A DNA stretch of 12,039 nucleotides from Sedimentisphaerales bacterium (GTDB lineage: Bacteria > Planctomycetota > Phycisphaerae > Sedimentisphaerales > SG8-4): NCBI GenBank assembly GCA_016932895.1, contig JAFGCA010000640.1, positions 1 to 12,039 on the forward strand, given 5' to 3'. The notes under the pieces are model-generated. The model ran no database searches, was not told the origin of the DNA, and worked only from the letters and a program-made list of their open reading frames with translations. The number at the start of each line of letters is the position of its first letter. The first letter of the stretch is position 1. This document shows positions 1 through 7,265 of the stretch, piece after piece. The position numbers and the translations under genes were made by a program.

Positions 1-1
1 C

Positions 2-718
2 ATGCCGGACAAACGTACCCATCGCGGACCGCATCCTGCCGACGCGAGGCTGTTTGCCCCGGAGGCTTTGGCCGGTCTGCGGGCCGCCTTGGCCGATTTC
101 TCGCTCTTGCTGACGAAGGGCTACGCCGACAAGAGCGCTTTGAAGCTGGTGGGCGACCGGTTCTCGCTGACGCAGCGCCAACGGCTGGCCGTGATGCGCA
201 GCGCCTGCTCCGATCAGCAAATGGAAGCACGGCGGAAGTGCTGCCTCGATGTCGAGCGCCTCGCCGGCCGCCCCCTCGCCATCGACGGCTACAACCTGCT
301 GATCACCGTCGAGGCCGCCATGAGCGGCGGATTCCTCTTCCGGGGCCGCGACGGCTGCTTCCGAGACCTGGCCAGCATCCACGGCACGTATCGCAAGGTC
401 GAGGAGACCATCCCGGCCGTCACGCTCATCGGCGAGTTCCTGGCGCAGAGCGCCGTCCCGCAGGCCCTGTGGCTCCTGGACAGCCCCGTCTCCAACAGCG
501 GCCGGCTCAAGACCCTCATCGCCCGACTGGCCCGGGACCACAACTGGAATTGGGACATCCGCCTGGCGTTCAGCCCCGACGCCGAACTCAGCAAAACCGA
601 CACCATCGTCGTGACCACCGACAGCGTTATCCTCGACGCCTGCCAAAAATGGACCAACCTTGCCGCCGAGATCATCACCCAACGGCTCCCCTGCCCCATC
701 ATCATCGACCTCGCTTGA
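2..718 (+). CDS. DUF434 domain-containing protein
   Basis: A 238-residue protein of the DUF434 type, recognised from its N-terminal pattern: the HRGPHP stretch at residues 7-12, LFAPEAL at 17-23, then SALKLVGDRF at 45-54 and LTQRQRLAV at 56-64. The second half (about 90-238) opens with AIDGYN at 93-98 and contains LLDSPVSNSG (158-167) and a TTDS motif (205-208). The spaced acidic residues D95, D160 and D207 resemble the metal-binding pattern of PIN/NYN-type nucleases, so an RNA- or DNA-cleaving role is possible; this is my inference, and the family has no established function that I know of. The ATG lies at the second base of the window, so no ribosome binding site can be seen. It is still probably the true start, because related proteins begin just before the HRGPHP motif. 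Codon use is GC-rich like most of the window. No hairpin terminator is evident after the TGA stop. Confidence 0.85.
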   Translation: MPDKRTHRGPHPADARLFAPEALAGLRAALADFSLLLTKGYADKSALKLVGDRFSLTQRQRLAVMRSACSDQQMEARRKCCLDVERLAGRPLAIDGYNLLITVEAAMSGGFLFRGRDGCFRDLASIHGTYRKVEETIPAVTLIGEFLAQSAVPQALWLLDSPVSNSGRLKTLIARLARDHNWNWDIRLAFSPDAELSKTDTIVVTTDSVILDACQKWTNLAAEIITQRLPCPIIIDLA

Positions 719-846
719 AATCCTCTTCTTCTCTGACGAAAATTCAGGGCGTACGAGTGCGCAGGTTCCGGAAGATGCACCGCCAAGGCCGCCTCGACAA
801 CCTCACGCATCTGCGGGCCCCTTGAATCGGCGAATAACGCGCGGAA

Positions 847-1824
847 TCAGCGGTCGGGCGTCGGCCAGGTCCCCCTGGATTCAGAGGGGATAACTGCTTT
901 GCCATTTAATGAATTTGTGAGCTCTTGATCTGTAGGCAGACGATGTTCCGGGCCCCAGACCAAGAAGCCTCTGCGATCGATAAGAAAGTAGGAGGGATTT
1001 CCTCTCACAGCATAATCAAGATATGTTTCCCATGCCACCATACCTGCCGGGAAACGATAGCCATGCTTATCCAAGAACTGCTCTGTCTCTTCCTTGTTTC
1101 CTCCTGCACAGGCAATCACCACCAGCCCCATATCGTGGTAAGCATCATGAATCCTCTGCAATTCCGGGAGTGATTTCACACAGGGGCCGCAGTGAGTATT
1201 CCAGAAATCGAGCAATACCACTTTGTTCTTCAACTCTTCATTCGAAATTGGCCGGGTGATCCATGATTTCATAGTAACAGCGGGAGCCAAGGCACATTTT
1301 CCGCTGCCGTACGTCTGCTCAAATTTCTTGATCGCCAACTGCATATCCGACCAGGGCACATGCCTGAGTTTACTTCGGACATTGGGCATCATACCCCAGG
1401 ATGGCTCATTTACATCATAGGTGTCGAAATATTCTTTTGCCTTCTGCCACACCCATAAGATATCCGGATCGACCTCACTCATCTTGCTGTCTGGAATATC
1501 ATATGCAGACAGATGCAAAGCTCCTGCCAGATAGCTGTCAAGTAGAAGCGTGCTTTTCTCGATATCACCTTCGCGTAACGTTTGACATATTGTCAATACC
1601 CTATCTGCTTTATCGGCACAATCAGCACGTTCTGAGAAATGGCGTCTTAACGTGATGACCAAGAACATCTGCAACAAACAGAATGTGATCATGCACCAAA
1701 GATGACTGAAGACAATACAAGTACGCAGTTTTCTTCGTCTATACAGGACAACACACAGAATTGGAATTGTGAAGGCCGCAGCCACTAAGGCCAAAGGGAG
1801 GATTTGCAGCGCTTTTTCTATCAT
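847..1824 (-). CDS. Membrane-anchored TlpA-like thioredoxin-fold protein
   Basis: A 325-residue protein with two predicted membrane helices (about 7-27 and 36-58), a linker of some 120 residues, and a C-terminal thioredoxin domain of the TlpA/ResA type (about 180-310). The domain shows LLDFWNTHCGPC with the redox pair C212 and C215 (CGPC), and the cis-proline loop GNPSYFLIDRRG with P277. The Arg/Lys-rich loop between the helices (YRRRKLR) should be cytoplasmic, which places the thioredoxin domain outside the membrane. Such proteins reduce or exchange disulfides in exported proteins, for instance in cytochrome c maturation; the partner here is unknown. The start is supported by an AAGGGAGA-type ribosome binding site five bases upstream. 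The gene follows the HAD gene on the same strand after 72 bases and may share its transcript. It is clearly more AT-rich than its neighbours: hand counts of three 60-base lines give 43-53% GC, against 70% in one line of the HAD gene. This suggests recent acquisition. Confidence 0.88.
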   Translation of the reverse strand: MIEKALQILPLALVAAAFTIPILCVVLYRRRKLRTCIVFSHLWCMITFCLLQMFLVITLRRHFSERADCADKADRVLTICQTLREGDIEKSTLLLDSYLAGALHLSAYDIPDSKMSEVDPDILWVWQKAKEYFDTYDVNEPSWGMMPNVRSKLRHVPWSDMQLAIKKFEQTYGSGKCALAPAVTMKSWITRPISNEELKNKVVLLDFWNTHCGPCVKSLPELQRIHDAYHDMGLVVIACAGGNKEETEQFLDKHGYRFPAGMVAWETYLDYAVRGNPSYFLIDRRGFLVWGPEHRLPTDQELTNSLNGKAVIPSESRGTWPTPDR

Positions 1825-1896
1825 ATGTTCTCCCTTGCGAGTAGCGCCACGTATAACAGTGTTCAGACCGACCTTCGGTGCTTCCTCCGGCCGGAC

Positions 1897-2580
1897 CTAC
1901 TTATTGCCGACGAGCCACTTGACGAGATCGAGGGTAAGCTCCGCCACCGAATCGCAAATGATGTCCGCCTCGCAGAGCTGCTCGGCCGGTGTCGTGTTGG
2001 TCACGGCGATGCACTTGGCGCCGGCGGCTTTGGCGGCTTGCACGCCGTTGGGGGCATCCTCGATGACGACGCAGCACCCCGGCTCCAGGCCCATGCGTTG
2101 GGCCGCGATCAGGAACAGCTCCGGATCGGGCTTCTTGTGCGTCACGTCGTTGCCGTTGACGTACACCATTTTCGTGTAGGGCACCTTGGCCGCCTCCAGG
2201 GCCGCTCGCGACTTCTCCAGCGTCCCCGACGTCGCGATGGCCACGCAAAACTCGTCGTCGGCCAGCCCCGCCTCGATCAGCTCCAACACGCCGGGATACG
2301 CGGGCAGGGGCTCGGTCTTCAAAACCTGCAGGAAGAGGTCTTGGCGGTGCTGAACCGCCTTGTCGAGCTGCTCATCGGTGAGATCCAGGTTGTGGACGCG
2401 AGCGGCGGCCTTGACGTACTCGTGGGCGCCCCGGCCCAACCCCTTCGTGAAATCCTCGGCCCTGACGCCCTTGACCCCGAACAGATCATCAAAAACCTGA
2501 ACGGAGACCCTCTGATTCACCGATTCGGTATCGGCGATCACTCCGTCCACATCGAAAATCAAACCATACGTGGCACTCAT
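1897..2580 (-). CDS. HAD-superfamily hydrolase, beta-phosphoglucomutase/phosphatase-like
   Basis: A 227-residue haloacid dehalogenase-type enzyme with a helical cap (subclass I). All four motifs are visible: motif I FDVDGV with nucleophile D10 and acid/base D12; motif II IATSGT with S118; motif III around HKKPDP with K150; and motif IV VIEDAPNG with E174 and D175 for magnesium. The pattern DVDGVIADTE followed by the cap, and the EDAPNGVQAAKAAG stretch, match the beta-phosphoglucomutase/sugar-phosphatase branch, so the substrate is probably a small phosphorylated sugar. The exact substrate cannot be read from sequence. An ATG seven codons further out (2601) keeps the frame open, but the chosen start has a GGAG eight bases upstream and puts motif I at the usual distance from the N-terminus. 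The gene is divergent from the pseudopilin gene and lies upstream of the TlpA-like gene. Codon use is strongly GC-rich. Confidence 0.9.
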   Translation of the reverse strand: MSATYGLIFDVDGVIADTESVNQRVSVQVFDDLFGVKGVRAEDFTKGLGRGAHEYVKAAARVHNLDLTDEQLDKAVQHRQDLFLQVLKTEPLPAYPGVLELIEAGLADDEFCVAIATSGTLEKSRAALEAAKVPYTKMVYVNGNDVTHKKPDPELFLIAAQRMGLEPGCCVVIEDAPNGVQAAKAAGAKCIAVTNTTPAEQLCEADIICDSVAELTLDLVKWLVGNK

Positions 2581-2761
2581 AACACGGACTCCAAAATTCA
2601 TTTTCTCTCAGAAGTCCCCATGGTAACGCTTTCTCGCTCGTTGACCACGATTTTTGGCATGAATCGGCTCCCGAAGTATCACCGCGCCCGGCCTGCATGC
2701 CCATGGCCGACCGGCGCCTCGCCGCAACGGCGCCATACGGTGCGGCCGGGCCAGGTTTCTG

Positions 2762-2790
2762 TTGACCTGTCACCTCAGATCGCATATCAT
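2762..2790 (+). promoter_or_regulatory. Sigma70-like promoter for the pseudopilin gene
   Basis: TTGACC at 2762-2767 (5 of 6 to consensus) and TATCAT at 2785-2790 (5 of 6) are separated by exactly 17 bases. Transcription would begin near 2797, leaving a leader of about 38 bases before the ATG at 2835. The -10 box is part of a short inverted repeat, TATCA-TGG-TGATA (2785-2797), which could be a regulator site but has only 5-base arms. No experimental support; the call rests on match and position. Confidence 0.55.
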
Positions 2791-2834
2791 GGTGATACGT
2801 TAGCTGTCTCCGCATGTAGAGCTGTGGTTCTATT

Positions 2835-3620
2835 ATGGACAAGCCCAGAGGATTCACGCTCATCGAGCTGCTGGTTGTGATCGCCATCATCGCGGTCCTC
2901 ATGGCGATTCTGATGCCGGCGTTGAGCTACGTGCGCAAGCAGGCGCGGGCCAGTGCCTGCCAGAGCAACCTGCGCCAAATGGCCATCGCCATGAACCTCT
3001 ACACGCTGGACCACGACGACCTGACGATGCCGTTCTTGCACAACGTGGGAGAATACTGGTTCCACCAATTGGCCCCGTATCTCTCGGCGCGGGAGTACAA
3101 GAACAATCCGTCGGCGCACATCGAGGGCGTGATGAAGGTCGCGTTCTGCCCGGTGACCAAACGCCAGGATTATCGAGACGAAGAGACCTTCTACGGCACC
3201 GCCAACCTTGCCTGGCGTTTCCTGGAAGGCGAAGGCAGTTACGGCCTGAACCTCTGGCTGCAACCCAACGATCGCCGCTACGCGTCTGGTTTCCCCGCCG
3301 ACCACTACTTCAGGAAGTATTCGGACGCCGGCGGCGCCGTCCCGCTGCTGGGAGATTGCATGTGGGTCGGGTCGTGGCCGGATCGCGACGACGCGGTGCC
3401 GGGCGATTTGACCGGCGAGGGCGGCTATGGCGCCATCGGCTCGCCCGATTATCGACACGCGATCGGCTATTTCATGGGCCGCTTCTGCGTCGACCGCCAC
3501 AAAATGGCCATCAACGTCGGCTTCGTGGACACCCACGTAGACAGAGTCCCTCTCAAAGAGCTCTGGACCCTCTCCTGGCACCAACACTTCATCCCCAACC
3601 CCGACATCACCATCCCCTAA
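2835..3620 (+). CDS. Type II secretion/type IV pilus-like pseudopilin (planctomycete-type)
   Basis: A 261-residue protein with a textbook class III (prepilin) leader: MDKPRG, then [16 protein letters not shown]. The prepilin peptidase should cut between G6 and F7 and methylate F7, and E11 is the conserved Glu at position +5 of the mature protein. Residues 7-28 form the hydrophobic helix that anchors and assembles the subunit. The C-terminal part has the pattern found in the many solitary pseudopilins of Planctomycetota and Lentisphaerae: [15 protein letters not shown] at 222-236, followed by a Trp-containing LWTLSWH segment. These proteins are exported by a type II secretion-like assembly machine; whether they build a filament or have another surface role is not known. 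No other pilus gene is nearby. The start codon has no strong Shine-Dalgarno sequence, but the leader fixes it. The gene converges on the TIR-like gene with 53 bases between its stop and the distal stop of that frame. Confidence 0.93.
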   Translation: MDKPRGFTLIELLVVIAIIAVLMAILMPALSYVRKQARASACQSNLRQMAIAMNLYTLDHDDLTMPFLHNVGEYWFHQLAPYLSAREYKNNPSAHIEGVMKVAFCPVTKRQDYRDEETFYGTANLAWRFLEGEGSYGLNLWLQPNDRRYASGFPADHYFRKYSDAGGAVPLLGDCMWVGSWPDRDDAVPGDLTGEGGYGAIGSPDYRHAIGYFMGRFCVDRHKMAINVGFVDTHVDRVPLKELWTLSWHQHFIPNPDITIP

Positions 3621-3673
3621 CGTGACGGCTTCTTTGAGGATGGACTCCTTTAGCAGCAGCCTGGCAAGAAACG

Positions 3674-3811
3674 TCACCGCGTAGGCTTGCCAATCGTGGC
3701 AAGAATGCGATCCCTGAGCTTGTCGCGCAATTCTTCCGCCGTTTTCCACGTAATATGATTGTACTGACGCGTGTCAAAATGGCACTCGTCTATTTGGTCT
3801 TTGCGGCATGT
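3674..3811 (-). pseudogene. In-frame 3' remainder of the TIR-like gene after a premature TGA
   Basis: Immediately after the TGA at 3812-3814, the same frame runs on for 45 codons and ends at a second TGA (3674-3676). It reads TCRKDQIDECHFDTRQYN, then HITWKTAEELRDKLRDRI, then LATIGKPTR. This is the normal C-terminal end of the family: relatives continue from LPVI with Trp-Thr-Cys-Arg, an HFDxRQYN motif, and a final helix. There is no shift of frame; only the Trp codon (TGG) has become TGA. Restored, the protein would have 312 residues. Either the gene is a recent pseudogene, or the shortened protein still works, or the stop is read through, or the base is a sequencing error. Other genes here end at TGA, so a changed genetic code is unlikely. 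Confidence 0.75.
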
Positions 3812-4612
3812 TCAGATAACGGGCAAGCCCAGGCCCATTGCATACCCAGCTTCAAAGTAGACGCCCTGCCGATGTCCCGTGACGTCGGCAATGAGAAATC
3901 GACTCCGGCGAATCTCGGAAATGATACGGTCACAAATCTTGTCGTTGAATTGCTTCATGTCTATACGCAAGGGATGATAGCCGGTGTCGTCCTTCAGGTT
4001 GACTATTCCCTCCACATAGGCCACGTCTACTTCATCACTAAACCACATTGCCACAAAAGCCTGTTTTGAGTCAATGTTAGGCTTCCGCAGTTCCTCCACG
4101 CGCTGCCAACCCGGTGTCAACAGAACCACGTTCCATGGGTCTCTCGAGATCACGCCGGGAAAATCGATCATGCCTACGTCTTTCAGGTAGCGAAGGTGGA
4201 ATTTCAGTTCCTCCCAACCGCGACAGAAGAAGAGGGGATAGTCCTTTTCCAGATCCACTTCAACACGGTCCCCCGGACACGCTGACCGCTCTTGCACATA
4301 GAGCAAAATCCCCTCGAGCATCTCGCTAACTCCTTGCGGGCACTGACTCAAAACCTTCGCCTGAAACTGAGAACGATCTTCAAGTAGCCTCGACTCGATT
4401 AGGAATCTGGACTCCCGTTCCCACGAGTTCCGTGTTACGCCCGACAACACGTGAATATGCTCCTTGATAAACTGATCCGATAGATAATCCATGGCGTCGT
4501 GCGTAATGACGTACTCACCGCATCGCTGACATTTCACAGAATACCGGGGCCCATGCTGACCAGGATGGTCTATGGACTCACATGGTTCGCCACAAAGCAC
4601 ACAATTCGCCAT
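3812..4612 (-). CDS. Zinc-ribbon protein with TIR-like/nucleoside 2-deoxyribosyltransferase-fold domain, cut short by TGA
   Basis: A 266-residue product. The N-terminus carries a zinc ribbon: C4-x2-C7 and C28-x2-C31. A middle region of about 140 residues looks helical and has no recognised domain. The C-terminal domain (about 184-266) begins AFVAMWF, continues with GYHPLRID and SRFLIADVTG, and has VYFEAGYAMGLGLPVI. This is the nucleotide-binding pattern of TIR-like/nucleoside 2-deoxyribosyltransferase-fold proteins, with E254 in the place of the catalytic Glu. Such domains cleave N-glycosidic bonds of nucleosides or NAD and often act as sensors or effectors in defence; the role here is inferred. 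The frame ends at a TGA (3812-3814) exactly where relatives read Trp (PVIWTC); see the entry for 3674-3811. The start is firm: AGGAG lies six bases before the ATG. A TTG at 4630 keeps the frame open but has no such site. The region is poorer in GC than its neighbours (52% in one hand-counted line). Confidence 0.8.
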   Translation of the reverse strand: MANCVLCGEPCESIDHPGQHGPRYSVKCQRCGEYVITHDAMDYLSDQFIKEHIHVLSGVTRNSWERESRFLIESRLLEDRSQFQAKVLSQCPQGVSEMLEGILLYVQERSACPGDRVEVDLEKDYPLFFCRGWEELKFHLRYLKDVGMIDFPGVISRDPWNVVLLTPGWQRVEELRKPNIDSKQAFVAMWFSDEVDVAYVEGIVNLKDDTGYHPLRIDMKQFNDKICDRIISEIRRSRFLIADVTGHRQGVYFEAGYAMGLGLPVI

Positions 4613-5262
4613 AATCCTCTCCTTTCGCAAGACCAGGGCGTCGCTCTTGAAACCGACACCCTCCTGTCACATTAACGGTTTTGCACAAGGTCGGTAAAGC
4701 AATCAATTTTGAATAGGATTGTACGAGAAAAATGTCCACAGGGAAACCCTTCGTTTCAAGAGATAATTGGCCAATGGCGACGGACTTCCTTGAATCACAC
4801 GTGTTGCTCATTCGCTACAACGCGTGAGAGCTGGTTGTTGGGCGTTTTGGGAAAGCCGGCAGATAAAGGCCTTTGGCTTCGCGTTCGAGGTTACGGTCAA
4901 TCTTTGAGATCGGCGACGAGTGCGGCCAGGGCTTCGAGGCCGGCGGCTTCGGCTTTGCGGGCCTGTCTGAGACTCTCGAGGGCGCCGATGACTATATGGA
5001 ATGCTCCGCGCACAAGCGAGGTAATTTCGCGTGTGGCATGGACAGCCTCTCCTACACCGCCCCCGGCCGCTGCGGCCTGTCGCACGCGGTCAACGTCTCG
5101 ATGGTGACATCTGTAACCACCGCATGTCAAACTCGGCCATTTTGCTGCCCGGGCCGCGCCGCTTGAAAATTTCCATTGCGAACCAAACCCTGTGGGAATA
5201 CTCTTTGTGGACTTTGATCCTTCATGACCTGTAAGTGGAACTTCATTGAGAAGGGGCAAACC
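4613..5262. other. 650-base region without a secure gene
   Basis: This stretch lies between the divergent TIR-like gene and the PhoD-like phosphoesterase gene. The part from 4613 to about 4860 is AT-rich (23 of 60 bases are G or C in 4681-4740) and contains a TACAAT on the minus strand (4718-4723) that could be a -10 box for the TIR-like gene, but no good -35 box. From about 4890 to 5160 the sequence becomes GC-rich and looks coding on the minus strand (see the small ORF at 4897-5085). The last 100 bases have no strong promoter. I found no tRNA, riboswitch or repeat here. Confidence 0.5.
4897..5085 (-). CDS. Possible small protein or gene remnant, unidentified
   Basis: Sixty-two codons from a GTG at 5085 give a plausible alpha-helical sequence that includes EITSLVRGAFHIVIGALESL and ends AGLEALAALVADLKD. 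Codon use is natural for this genome, with many gcc, ctc and gtc codons, and this stretch is not opposite the phosphoesterase gene, so it is not a simple shadow. However, no ribosome binding site precedes the GTG, and no ATG in this frame gives a convincing start. Upstream, coding-like sequence appears in other frames (an ATG at 5140 opens MAEFDMRWLQMSPSRR and then stops), which would fit a decayed gene with a frameshift. I recognise no family. Confidence 0.3.
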   Translation of the reverse strand: MRQAAAAGGGVGEAVHATREITSLVRGAFHIVIGALESLRQARKAEAAGLEALAALVADLKD

Positions 5263-7104
5263 ATGAAGAAGGCCGTGCTGACAGCCTTGCTTGTATTGAT
5301 TGCGATGTCTGCGGCGGAAGCGGCGCAGCGGGACAAGCTGCTGGAGATTCCGGAGGTGTCGCGGGATAAGGTGATCTGCTTTGCCCTCTACACCGTGCAG
5401 GACGGCGTCATGAAAATGACGGCGCAGTTGTATCCGCTGGAGGCCGATGAAGCGCGGACGGTGCGGCTGGAAACCAAGCGCGCCGGGCAGTGGCAGCAGA
5501 TCGCCGAATCGCCCGTCATCGAACGGGGCTGGACGGCCCACTTCCGCGTCGAGGACTGGGACACCACCAAAGACATCGAGTATCGTCTGCGCCACGGGCG
5601 GGCGGCCACGTACGCCGGCCTCGTGCGCAAAGACCCGGTCGAGAAGGAGACGATCGTAGTGGCCGCCTTCACGGGCAATTCCATCTATCCCGGCCACGGC
5701 GGTACGATCCCGAAGAACGACATCGTCGAGAACCTCCAGAAGATCGGGCCGGACCTGCTGTTCTTCTCCGGCGACCAGGTGTACGACCACAATCGCCACT
5801 ACGCCTACTGGCTCAAGTTTGGCCGCGACTTCGGCGAGATCATTCGCAACACGCCGACCGTCACGATCCCGGACGACCACGACGTCGGCCATCCCAACCT
5901 CTGGGGCCAGGGAGGCAGGAAATGCTACCGCGCCACCGGAGACGACGGCGGCTACTTCAAGCCTGTCGAATACGTCAAGGATGTCGAGCGGGCCCAGACC
6001 AGCCACCTGCCCGATCCGTTCGACCCGACCCCCATCGAACAGGGCATCAACGTCTACTACACCAACCTGACGCTCGGGCGCATCAGCTTCGCCATCCTCG
6101 AGGACCGCAAGTTCAAGACGGGACCGGCGGCTGTTTTGCCCGACAAAGGATGGCGCACCAAACGGGCGGACCACATCGCCACGCCTGACTACGATCCGCT
6201 CGCCCTCGATGTCCCCGAGGCGAAACTGCTGGGCGAGCGCCAGCTCACGTTCCTGCGACAGTGGGCCGCCGACTGGCACGACTGTGACATGAAGGCGGTG
6301 CTCTCGCAAACGATCTTCGCCGGCGGCGCGCATCTGCACGGCGCGCGCAACAACCGGCTCTACGTCGATCTCGACTCCAACGGCTGGCCGCAGACCGGGC
6401 GAAACAAGGCGCTTATCGAGATGCGCAAAGCCTTCGCGCTGCACATCGCCGGCGATCAGCACCTGGCCACCATCATCCATCATGGTGTGAGCAACTACAA
6501 CGATTCGTCGTACAGCTTCTGCGTGCCTTCCATCGCCAATCTCTACCTGCGCTGGTGGGCGCCGCTGGAACCGGGCAAGAACCGCGAGCCGGGCATGCCC
6601 GAGCATCTGGGCGAATTCGAGGACGGTCTGGGCAACAAGGTCACCATGCTGGCCGTGGCCAACCCGACGCCTGAGGAAAACCGCGACAAGCTGACCACGC
6701 GAGCGGCCGGCTTCGGCATCGTGAAGTTCAACAAGAGGACGCGCGCGATCACCATGGAGTGCTGGCCGCGTAACGTCGATATCACGGCGCCTGCGAGCAA
6801 GCAGTACCCCGGCTGGCCGCGAACGATTCAACAGCTCGACAACTATGCCCGCCAGCCCGTCGCCTATCTGCCCACGCTCAAGGTCAGCGGCATGAACGAT
6901 CCCGTCGTCCAGGTGATCGATGAGGAGACCGGTGAAGCGGCGTACACGCTTCGCATCAGGGGCCGGGAGTTCCGTCCCATGGCCTTCAAGCGGGCCCCTC
7001 ACACGATCCGAATCGGCGAGCCCGGCACGGAGAGATTCACGGTCCTGACGGGTGTGGAGCCGTTGAAACCGAACGAGACGAAAGCACTCGAAGTGCGCTT
7101 CTGA
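5263..7104 (+). CDS. Secreted PhoD-like metallophosphoesterase
   Basis: A 613-residue exported enzyme. The start at MKKAVLTALL has AAGGGG six bases upstream and begins a signal peptide (MKKAVLTALLVLIAMSAAEAA, cut near residues 21-22); an ATG 13 codons earlier would spoil the signal. Residues about 30-125 form a beta-rich N-terminal domain, as in PhoD-type alkaline phosphatases, and the metallophosphoesterase domain follows. Metal-binding motifs are FSGDQVYDH with D171 and Y174, PDDHD at 203-207, and IAGDQH at 396-400 in place of the usual GD-x-H. The first motif is FTGNS (136-140), where PhoD proteins usually have a Cys that binds iron, so the metal site may differ. A C-terminal beta-rich segment follows (about 520-613). 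The likely role is release of phosphate from phosphodiesters or monoesters outside the cytoplasm; the substrate is unknown. The gene stands alone and is followed by a strong hairpin. Confidence 0.87.
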   Translation: MKKAVLTALLVLIAMSAAEAAQRDKLLEIPEVSRDKVICFALYTVQDGVMKMTAQLYPLEADEARTVRLETKRAGQWQQIAESPVIERGWTAHFRVEDWDTTKDIEYRLRHGRAATYAGLVRKDPVEKETIVVAAFTGNSIYPGHGGTIPKNDIVENLQKIGPDLLFFSGDQVYDHNRHYAYWLKFGRDFGEIIRNTPTVTIPDDHDVGHPNLWGQGGRKCYRATGDDGGYFKPVEYVKDVERAQTSHLPDPFDPTPIEQGINVYYTNLTLGRISFAILEDRKFKTGPAAVLPDKGWRTKRADHIATPDYDPLALDVPEAKLLGERQLTFLRQWAADWHDCDMKAVLSQTIFAGGAHLHGARNNRLYVDLDSNGWPQTGRNKALIEMRKAFALHIAGDQHLATIIHHGVSNYNDSSYSFCVPSIANLYLRWWAPLEPGKNREPGMPEHLGEFEDGLGNKVTMLAVANPTPEENRDKLTTRAAGFGIVKFNKRTRAITMECWPRNVDITAPASKQYPGWPRTIQQLDNYARQPVAYLPTLKVSGMNDPVVQVIDEETGEAAYTLRIRGREFRPMAFKRAPHTIRIGEPGTERFTVLTGVEPLKPNETKALEVRF

Positions 7105-7132
7105 TCGCAGCGTCGGCGTGCAAACAAACGAT

Positions 7133-7175
7133 GCAGGCCGCGGGGCAACCCGATCCCGCGGCCTGCTCATTTCTC
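7133..7175 (+). terminator. Hairpin terminator after the phosphoesterase gene
   Basis: A perfect 12-bp inverted repeat, GCAGGCCGCGGG (7133-7144) and CCCGCGGCCTGC (7155-7166), is separated by a 10-base loop and followed by TCATTTCTC. The stem is very GC-rich and starts 28 bases after the stop codon. The T tract is weak, so it may be an imperfect intrinsic terminator or a transcript-stabilising hairpin. Confidence 0.65.
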
Positions 7176-7265
7176 AGGGCAGATTCCCCCTTTTCCCACC
7201 GCTCCGGCGCCCGACCGGCCGGTGTCACTTGCTGCCCCCCTCGGCGAGGTGGATGTCTCCACCAT

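Noticed and set aside
289..810. A minus-strand open frame that begins with a natural-looking stretch (MREVVEAALAVHLPEP)
   Set aside because: After about 30 codons it becomes a shadow of the DUF434-type gene. The initial stretch (719-810) is short and has no ribosome binding site, so at most it is a remnant.
3621..3677. Inverted repeat GTGACG/CGTCAC between the convergent pseudopilin and TIR-like genes
   Set aside because: Six-base arms about 44 bases apart with no T tract are expected by chance; not a convincing terminator.
2787..3749. A 320-codon minus-strand open frame
   Set aside because: It is antisense to the pseudopilin gene and includes the tail of the TIR-like gene in the wrong frame.
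3812..3814. UGA recoding as Trp or selenocysteine
   Set aside because: TGA is the natural stop of several genes here, TGG is used for Trp within the same gene, and no selenocysteine insertion hairpin was recognised after the codon. A single nonsense mutation is simpler.
4897..7170. A 757-codon open frame on the minus strand opposite the PhoD-like gene
   Set aside because: Nearly all of it lies antisense to a gene with signal peptide and catalytic motifs. It is Arg/Val/Gly-rich low-quality sequence, as expected from a GC-rich gene read backwards. Only the part before 5160 is kept as a separate weak candidate.
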